From the NCBI GenBank assembly GCA_029937205.1, contig JAPYQV010000243.1:1-5255 (forward strand): a stretch of 5,255 nucleotides of DNA, read 5' to 3'. How positions within the stretch are numbered: the stretch's first letter is position 1; every line of letters starts with the position of its first letter. A program made the translations under genes and the position numbers. The DNA is from Alphaproteobacteria bacterium. GTDB taxonomy: Bacteria; Pseudomonadota; Alphaproteobacteria; UBA828. The notes under the pieces were generated by a model. It made no database searches. It worked only from the letters and a program-made list of their open reading frames with translations, and had not been told where the DNA came from. Shown here piece after piece: positions 1 to 5,255 of the stretch.

Positions 1-1788
<1,788 letters not shown>

Positions 1789-1846
1789 GGGACGACCTCA
1801 AAAATAGCCTAAGAATTATGCGCGGCCGCGATGGGCCCGTCCCTGA

Positions 1847-1875
1847 GAAATAAGCATGTGACATGACAGTGTCAA
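1847..1875 (-). promoter_or_regulatory. Candidate sigma70-type promoter for secA
   Basis: Read on the minus strand, TTGACA (1875-1870) is a perfect -35 hexamer. It is followed after exactly 17 nt by TATTTC (1852-1847), a 3-of-6 match to the -10 consensus. Transcription would start near 1840, giving a leader of about 50 nt before the secA start at 1788. An alternative -10, CATAAT at 1820-1815 (5 of 6), has no convincing -35 and would leave a leader of only about 20 nt. The -35 quality and the location in the divergent gap support the call; the poor -10 weakens it. Confidence 0.45.
1855..1874. promoter_or_regulatory. Two interlocking 11-bp palindromes, possible operator
   Basis: CATGTGACATG (1855-1865) and TGACAGTGTCA (1864-1874) are each perfect 5-bp inverted repeats around a central base. 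They share two bases and their centres are 9 bp apart. Together they fill the spacer of the candidate secA promoter and overlap its -35 box, where a bound regulator would block polymerase. No regulator family is recognised from the sequence. Short palindromes of this kind can occur by chance, so the operator role is an inference. Confidence 0.25.
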
Positions 1876-1901
1876 CGGCAGGCCGCCCGGGTGCGGTGAG
1901 G

Positions 1902-1930
1902 TTGTATGAATTCTGGCGATATGCTTTAAG
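1902..1930 (+). promoter_or_regulatory. Weak candidate promoter for the isomerase-argJ-mutT unit
   Basis: TTGTAT (1902-1907) and TTTAAG (1925-1930) are separated by 17 nt and match the sigma70 hexamers at 3 and 4 of 6 positions. Transcription from it would begin near 1937, leaving a leader of about 47 nt that starts just before the hairpin at 1943-1962. A promoter is expected somewhere in this divergent gap, but these hexamers are poor and another placement is possible. Confidence 0.3.
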
Positions 1931-1942
1931 CCGTTCTCGAAA

Positions 1943-1962
1943 GCGCCGTATGTGTGCGGCGC
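1943..1962 (+). promoter_or_regulatory. Leader hairpin upstream of the isomerase gene
   Basis: GCGCCG (1943-1948) and CGGCGC (1957-1962) form a perfect 6-bp, all-GC stem around an 8-nt loop (TATGTGTG). It ends 8 nt before the purine-rich ribosome binding site. No T-tract follows, so it is not an intrinsic terminator. It may stabilise the 5' end of the message or influence ribosome access. The only upstream in-frame alternative start (GTG at 1954) lies in the loop and running into the stem, which argues against its use. Confidence 0.4.
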
Positions 1963-1970
1963 CCAGCGGC

Positions 1971-1976
1971 AAAGGG
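1971..1976 (+). promoter_or_regulatory. Ribosome binding site that sets the isomerase start
   Basis: AAAGGG at 1971-1976 lies 7 nt before the ATG at 1984. This favours that ATG over the in-frame GTG at 1954, which would add ten residues ahead of a normal signal peptide and lies within a hairpin. Confidence 0.6.
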
Positions 1977-1983
1977 TTGGCTT

Positions 1984-2877
1984 ATGTTTTTGACTGGAAT
2001 ATTCGCTCGCCGGGCGTGGCGTCCGGCGCTGACAGCCATGGTCATGGCCATGGTCATGGCGCTGTTCATGGCGCTGGTTGCCGCAAATTCTCGGACCGTT
2101 GACGCTGCCGAGCAGGATCCCATTGCAGCGACGGTAGACGGCGAGCCCATTACCCGCACCGAATTATTGCTGGCGCTGGAATTTCTGCCGGCACAATTTC
2201 GCAATTTGCTGGCCGAGCAGCTCTTCCCGCTTATTCGCGAGCAGCTGATTGATATCAAGCTATTGGCGAAAAAAGGCGCCGAGGCCGGTCTGGCGGATGA
2301 TCCGCGCGTTGTGGCGCGGCGTGAATTCTATGCCATGCGCATGATCTATGATTATTACGCCGCCGATATCGTCGCAAGCTATATGACCGAGGACTTCCTG
2401 CACGAAAGTTACGAAATATTTCTCGAAAATTTCCCCGCCACCGAAGAGCTCAAGATCAGCCATATTCTGGTCGCGACCGAAGAAGAAGCGGAAAGAGTGG
2501 TCGCGGTGCTGGACGACGGCGAGGATTTCGCCACGGCGGCAAGAAATTATTCGGTCTGGCCGTCGGCGCCCAAGGGCGGCGAGCTCGGCTTTATCCGGCG
2601 CGAGCAGGTGGTGCCGGAATTCGGCGATGTGGCTTTCAGCCTGGAAGACGGCGAAGTATCCGACCCGGTCAAAACCCAGTTCGGCTGGCATATCATACGC
2701 ATTGCCGAGCGGCGCACCCTGCAGCCACCGAGTTATGCCGAAATGGAAACCCGGCTGCGCACGGAGATCACCGACCGATTGGTGTCGGAAGCGGCCGCGG
2801 AGGCGCGCCATACCGCCGAGATCGAACTGTTCGATCTTGACGAAGATTTCTTTGATGGCCTCACCGGCGCACCTTGA
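1984..2877 (+). CDS. Exported parvulin-type peptidyl-prolyl cis-trans isomerase (PrsA/SurA-like)
   Basis: A 297-residue protein predicted to catalyse cis-trans isomerisation of prolyl bonds and/or act as a chaperone for secreted proteins in the periplasm. Residues 1-34 look like a Sec signal peptide: basic R9, R10, R13, then a Met/Ala/Val/Leu-rich core (16-34), with possible cleavage between about 34 and 42 (VDA-A is one AXA-like site). No lipobox cysteine is present. Residues 47-150 form a SurA-N-like helical chaperone segment starting at ATVDGEPITRTEL. The parvulin domain spans about 156-243: SHILV with H160, FATAARNYS, GGELGF (198-203), and PVKTQFGWHII with H236. The tail is acidic (DLDEDFFDG). 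The start is chosen from the AAAGGG site. It is divergent from secA and 15 nt upstream of argJ. The family is clear; the substrates and a specific name (prsA, surA, ppiD) cannot be fixed. Confidence 0.93.
   Translation: MFLTGIFARRAWRPALTAMVMAMVMALFMALVAANSRTVDAAEQDPIAATVDGEPITRTELLLALEFLPAQFRNLLAEQLFPLIREQLIDIKLLAKKGAEAGLADDPRVVARREFYAMRMIYDYYAADIVASYMTEDFLHESYEIFLENFPATEELKISHILVATEEEAERVVAVLDDGEDFATAARNYSVWPSAPKGGELGFIRREQVVPEFGDVAFSLEDGEVSDPVKTQFGWHIIRIAERRTLQPPSYAEMETRLRTEITDRLVSEAAAEARHTAEIELFDLDEDFFDGLTGAP
2038..2073 (+). repeat. Three tandem 12-bp units inside the signal peptide core
   Basis: ATGGTCATGGCC (2038-2049), ATGGTCATGGCG (2050-2061) and CTGTTCATGGCG (2062-2073) are successive in-frame 12-bp units differing by one to three bases. 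They encode MVMA, MVMA and LFMA, building the hydrophobic core of the isomerase's signal peptide. The unit length is a multiple of three, so gain or loss of a copy would lengthen or shorten that core by four residues without a frameshift. Confidence 0.75.
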
Positions 2878-2892
2878 TGTGAGGGTCCGGAC

Positions 2893-4125
2893 ATGAGCGG
2901 CACATCGCCCCTGGCGCCGAAAAAATTTCCCGCCATCCCCGCGGTCGCGGGCGTGCGCCTGGGCGCCGCCGCGAGCGCTGAGCGCTATAAAAAGCGCGAT
3001 GATTTGCTGCTTGCGGAATTCGCCGAAGGAACACGGGTCGCCGGCGTCCTGACCCAATCCCGGACCCCCGGCGCGCCGGTAAAGTGGTGCCGCGACGTGC
3101 TGCCGGGTGGCCGCGCGCGCGGACTGGTGGTCAATGCCGGCAATGCCAATGTGTTTACCGGCAAGGCCGGCGACGCGGCGGTGCGGCGCACCGCCAAATC
3201 GGCGGCGAAAATTCTTGCCGCCCCGGCCCATGAAATATTTATCGCGTCGACCGGCGTGATCGGCGAGGCGGTGAACGATGGGCGCATCATCCAGGCCTTG
3301 CCGGCGCTCTATGACAAGATCGGCGCGACATCCTGGCACCAAGGCGCGCGCGCCATCATGACCACCGATACCTTTCCGAAAGGCGCCTGGCGGCACGCGA
3401 CGATCGACGGCGCGCGCGTGACCATCGCCGGCATCGCCAAGGGCTCCGGCATGATCGCGCCCAATATGGCGACCATGCTGGCCTTCCTGTTCACCGATGC
3501 GCGCTTGCCGGTGCGGGTGCTGAATTCGCTGCTCCGTCCGGCCAATGAAATTTCGTTCAATTCCATCACGGTGGACGGCGATACCTCGACCAGCGATACC
3601 TGCCTGCTGTTCGCAACCGGGCAGGGTGCCCGCCACCGCGCCGTCACGCGGGCCGGCGACAAGCGCCTGGGTGGCTTCCGCAGCGCGTTGGGCGAGGTGA
3701 TGACCGATCTGGCGCAGCAAATTGTGCGCGACGGCGAGGGCGCTGCCAAATTCATCACCATTACGGTTAGCGGCGCGCGCAGCCACGCGGCGGCGCGGCG
3801 TGTCGCGCTGGTGGTCGGCAATTCGCCGCTGGTCAAAACGGCGATTGCCGGCGAAGACCCCAATTGGGGGCGCCTGGTGATGGCGGTCGGCCGCGCCGGC
3901 GAAGACGTGAGGTCGGAGAAAATGGTGATCTCCATCGGTGGCCACAAGGTGGCGCGCGGCGGCAAACGGGCGCCGGGTTATGTTGAGAAAACCGTCGCCC
4001 GCCACATGAAAGGCAGGGAGATCGACATCGCCATCGAACTTGCCGTCGGCCGCGCTGCGGCGACCGTTTGGAGCTGCGATCTGACCCACAAATATATCGA
4101 TATCAATGCCGACTACCGTTCCTGA
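2893..4125 (+). CDS. argJ: Glutamate N-acetyltransferase / amino-acid acetyltransferase ArgJ
   Basis: ArgJ moves the acetyl group from N-acetylornithine to glutamate, recycling it in arginine biosynthesis (EC 2.3.1.35); bifunctional members also use acetyl-CoA (EC 2.3.1.1). It is cytoplasmic. At 410 residues it has normal full length. The self-cleavage motif KGSGMIAPNMATMLAF covers 183-198, so the precursor should split between A193 and T194, making T194 the N-terminal nucleophile of the beta chain. The oxyanion-hole pair T120-G121 is in STGVIGE. VDGDTSTSDT (227-236), RDGEGAAKF (279-287, E282) and the C-terminal INADYRS (N405, S410) are family substrate-site elements. The ATG at 2893 has GAGGG with 7-nt spacing. 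It sits 15 nt after the isomerase and overlaps mutT by 20 nt. Whether it is mono- or bifunctional cannot be decided from sequence alone. Confidence 0.97.
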   Translation: MSGTSPLAPKKFPAIPAVAGVRLGAAASAERYKKRDDLLLAEFAEGTRVAGVLTQSRTPGAPVKWCRDVLPGGRARGLVVNAGNANVFTGKAGDAAVRRTAKSAAKILAAPAHEIFIASTGVIGEAVNDGRIIQALPALYDKIGATSWHQGARAIMTTDTFPKGAWRHATIDGARVTIAGIAKGSGMIAPNMATMLAFLFTDARLPVRVLNSLLRPANEISFNSITVDGDTSTSDTCLLFATGQGARHRAVTRAGDKRLGGFRSALGEVMTDLAQQIVRDGEGAAKFITITVSGARSHAAARRVALVVGNSPLVKTAIAGEDPNWGRLVMAVGRAGEDVRSEKMVISIGGHKVARGGKRAPGYVEKTVARHMKGREIDIAIELAVGRAAATVWSCDLTHKYIDINADYRS

Positions 4126-4537
4126 CGGGTTGGCGGCGAAGCCCATTCTGCTGGTCGCGGCGGTCGCCCTGGTCGATGCCGACAGCCGCGTGCTGATCGC
4201 CCAGCGCCCGAAGGGCAAGCATCTCGAAGACCTGTGGGAATTTCCCGGCGGCAAGCTCAGGGACGGCGAGACCCCGGAAGCGGCGCTCATTCGCGAGCTC
4301 AATGAGGAACTCGGAATAGACGTGGAGGATAGCTGCCTCGCGCCGATCAGCTTCGCCTCGCACGCCTATGAGGATTTCCATCTCCTGATGCCGCTATACG
4401 TGTGCCGCATCTGGAACGGCACGCCGCGCCCGCGCGAAGGCCAAAATCTGAAGTGGGTCAAGCCGGCGCGCCTCAGGGATTATCCCATGCCGCCGGCCGA
4501 TACGCCGCTGGTGGCGGCGCTCCGGGATTTGCTCTGA
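4106..4537 (+). CDS. mutT: MutT-type Nudix hydrolase, probable 8-oxo-dGTP diphosphatase
   Basis: A 143-residue cytoplasmic Nudix protein, predicted to hydrolyse 8-oxo-dGTP to the monophosphate and so prevent A:T to C:G transversions. The Nudix box at 49-71 fits GX5EX7REUXEEXGU exactly, with metal-binding glutamates E64, E67 and E68. WEFPGGK (44-50) just before it is characteristic of the MutT branch. The C-terminal MPPADTPLV aligns by eye with the E. coli MutT segment carrying the base-recognising N119, but has D132 at that place. The length is slightly above E. coli MutT (129). The ATG at 4106 lies within the last 20 nt of argJ and has no visible Shine-Dalgarno site, so translation is probably coupled to argJ. 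An in-frame TTG at 4130 is a less likely start. Substrate preference is inferred from family. Confidence 0.92.
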   Translation: MPTTVPDGLAAKPILLVAAVALVDADSRVLIAQRPKGKHLEDLWEFPGGKLRDGETPEAALIRELNEELGIDVEDSCLAPISFASHAYEDFHLLMPLYVCRIWNGTPRPREGQNLKWVKPARLRDYPMPPADTPLVAALRDLL

Positions 4538-4540
4538 CGT

Positions 4541-4990
4541 CTAAATCGCCTGGTTGAGGCGCGGTTTCCAGAACGGGCGGAACAGTTCGATCTTGGGGCA
4601 ACGGTTCATGACCACCTTGAGGCCGGCCGCTTCGGCCATTTCCGCCGCTTCGTCATTGCGCACGCCGATCTGCATCCAGACAACTTTGGCGTCGATCTTG
4701 ATCGCTTCCTCGGTGACGCCGTAAGCGGCCTCCGATGTGCGGAACACCTGCACCATATCGACCGGCTTATCGATATCGGCGAGGGATTTTTCAACCTTGA
4801 GGCCGCGGATTTCGCCGCCGGCCTCGACCGGATTGACCGGAATCATGTCGTAGCCCGTCTCGTGTAGAACCCTGAGCACGCCATAGCTGAATTTCGACGC
4901 GTCCGCGCTGGCGCCGACCATGGCGATGGTCTGCACCTCTTGCAAAATCGTGGCCAGATATTCCGATGGATATTCTTCGTCATGGTTCAT
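4541..4990 (-). CDS. CoA-binding domain protein (YccU-like, CoA_binding_2 family)
   Basis: A 149-residue cytoplasmic protein made of a single Rossmann-type CoA-binding domain like that of succinyl-CoA synthetase alpha, with no catalytic domain attached. Visible motifs: the nucleotide-binding turn MVGASADASKFSYGV (24-38), the strand YDMIPVNP (47-54), VVWMQIGVRNDEAAEMAEAAG (103-123) and VVMNRCPKIE (126-135) with the conserved C131. This matches the usual length and full motif order of YccU-like proteins. The biological role of the family is poorly defined; ligand binding is inferred from homology. The ATG at 4990 has a strong GGGAGGA site with 6-nt spacing. Its start overlaps the stop of the upstream ferredoxin gene in an ATGA junction. 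Its stop lies 3 nt from the end of the convergent mutT. Confidence 0.92.
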   Translation of the reverse strand: MNHDEEYPSEYLATILQEVQTIAMVGASADASKFSYGVLRVLHETGYDMIPVNPVEAGGEIRGLKVEKSLADIDKPVDMVQVFRTSEAAYGVTEEAIKIDAKVVWMQIGVRNDEAAEMAEAAGLKVVMNRCPKIELFRPFWKPRLNQAI

Positions 4991-5255
4991 GGCATGTCCT
5001 CCCGGATATCTGCCTTCAGCTCGCCCGGAGCGAGCGGGCTTTGGAACGGGTTGCGGTACAGTATATCGTGGCTTTCGACGCCGACATCAAGCGTGCAGTC
5101 GCTTTCGGGCCGGGCCACGCAGAGCAGCACATAGCCGTCCTTCATCTGGCGGCCGTTGAGCGCGACACCCTCGCTTTGATCGACCGTGCCGTGCAGCAGC
5201 TTGGCGGCGCAGGAAATGCAGCCGCCATAGCGGCAGCCATAGGGTAGCGATACGC
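4987..5255 (-). CDS. Plant-type [2Fe-2S] ferredoxin, N-terminus outside window
   Basis: The last 88 residues of an iron-sulfur electron carrier, open at the right edge. The cluster-binding pattern is complete: PYGCRYGGCISC gives Cys-x4-Cys-x2-Cys at visible residues 7, 12 and 15, and the fourth ligand is in YVLLCVARPESDC at residue 45 (C53 is an extra cysteine). This is the plant/vertebrate-type beta-grasp ferredoxin pattern as seen in stand-alone ferredoxins and in the ferredoxin domains of oxygenase reductases. A tail of about 28 residues after VGVE contains no further recognised domain, so the ferredoxin domain is C-terminal in this protein. Missing sequence decides whether it is a small ferredoxin (about 40 further residues expected) or a larger reductase with the domain at its end. 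The TGA at 4989-4987 overlaps the ATG of the CoA-binding gene. The electron partner is unknown. Confidence 0.87.
   Translation of the reverse strand, partial: VSLPYGCRYGGCISCAAKLLHGTVDQSEGVALNGRQMKDGYVLLCVARPESDCTLDVGVESHDILYRNPFQSPLAPGELKADIREDMP

Noticed and set aside
1821..1830. CGCGGCCGCG palindrome in the secA leader.
   Set aside because: A 10-bp GC palindrome with no loop is expected by chance in GC-rich DNA, and nothing else supports a binding site.
1954..1983. GTG at 1954 as the isomerase start.
   Set aside because: It lies in the leader hairpin and has no good ribosome binding site, while the ATG at 1984 has AAAGGG at 7 nt and begins a normal signal peptide.
3309..3965. A second minus-strand open frame (218 codons) opposite argJ.
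   Set aside because: It is a low-complexity Arg/Pro/Ser/Ala translation with no motif, and argJ is complete on the other strand.
2260..4302. A 680-codon open frame on the minus strand crossing the isomerase, argJ and mutT genes.
   Set aside because: It is striking in length, but it is antisense to three motif-confirmed genes. Its translation is rich in His, Arg, Gly and Ala with no domain, as expected for the shadow of GC-biased codons. Strong conservation of this frame beyond that imposed by the sense genes would be needed to revive it.
4547..4561. CGCCT-5 nt-AGGCG inverted repeat at the end of the CoA-binding gene as a terminator.
   Set aside because: The stem is only 5 bp, lies inside coding sequence and has no T-tract on either strand (only ATTTAG on the minus side).
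4966..5247. Plus-strand open frame at the right edge.
   Set aside because: The minus strand here encodes a ferredoxin with all four cluster cysteines and an ATGA overlap to the next gene; the plus frame has no recognisable feature.

Overview
The window reads as chromosomal DNA from an alphaproteobacterium. It is GC-rich (around 60% by eye, not counted). It carries the gene neighbourhood secA <- -> parvulin-type isomerase - argJ - mutT, which I recall as common in that class, especially in Rhodospirillales-like genomes. The partial SecA also has the charged insertion after its GRGTD motif that is typical of alphaproteobacterial SecA. Assignment below class level is not supported by this much sequence.

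Layout. (1) Positions 1-1788, minus strand: the N-terminal 596 codons of secA, the preprotein translocase ATPase, running off the left edge. (2) Positions 1789-1983: a 195-base divergent intergenic region. It has a promoter-like element facing secA with a perfect TTGACA -35 box and two interlocking small palindromes, a weaker promoter candidate facing right, and a hairpin just before the next ribosome binding site. (3) Positions 1984-4537, plus strand: a tight three-gene unit. It encodes an exported parvulin-type peptidyl-prolyl isomerase, ArgJ (ornithine acetyltransferase, arginine biosynthesis) and a MutT-type Nudix hydrolase. The first gap is 15 nt and the second junction is a 20-nt overlap. 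(4) Positions 4541-5255, minus strand: a convergent two-gene unit. A plant-type [2Fe-2S] ferredoxin (N-terminus beyond the right edge) overlaps a small CoA-binding protein by 4 nt. The two convergent units are only 3 nt apart.

How the genes relate. SecA pushes unfolded preproteins across the inner membrane and the isomerase has a signal peptide, so the divergent pair plausibly serves export and then periplasmic folding. ArgJ and MutT are housekeeping genes (arginine biosynthesis, nucleotide-pool sanitation) that appear to share the isomerase's transcript rather than its function. The ferredoxin/CoA-binding pair is probably translationally coupled; its shared role is unknown.

I see no mobile element, CRISPR array, tRNA, rRNA or clearly new system. 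The region looks like ordinary core genome. The items most worth a second look are the small regulatory structures in the divergent intergenic region, the 12-base tandem repeat that builds the isomerase's signal peptide, and the ferredoxin/CoA-binding gene pair.
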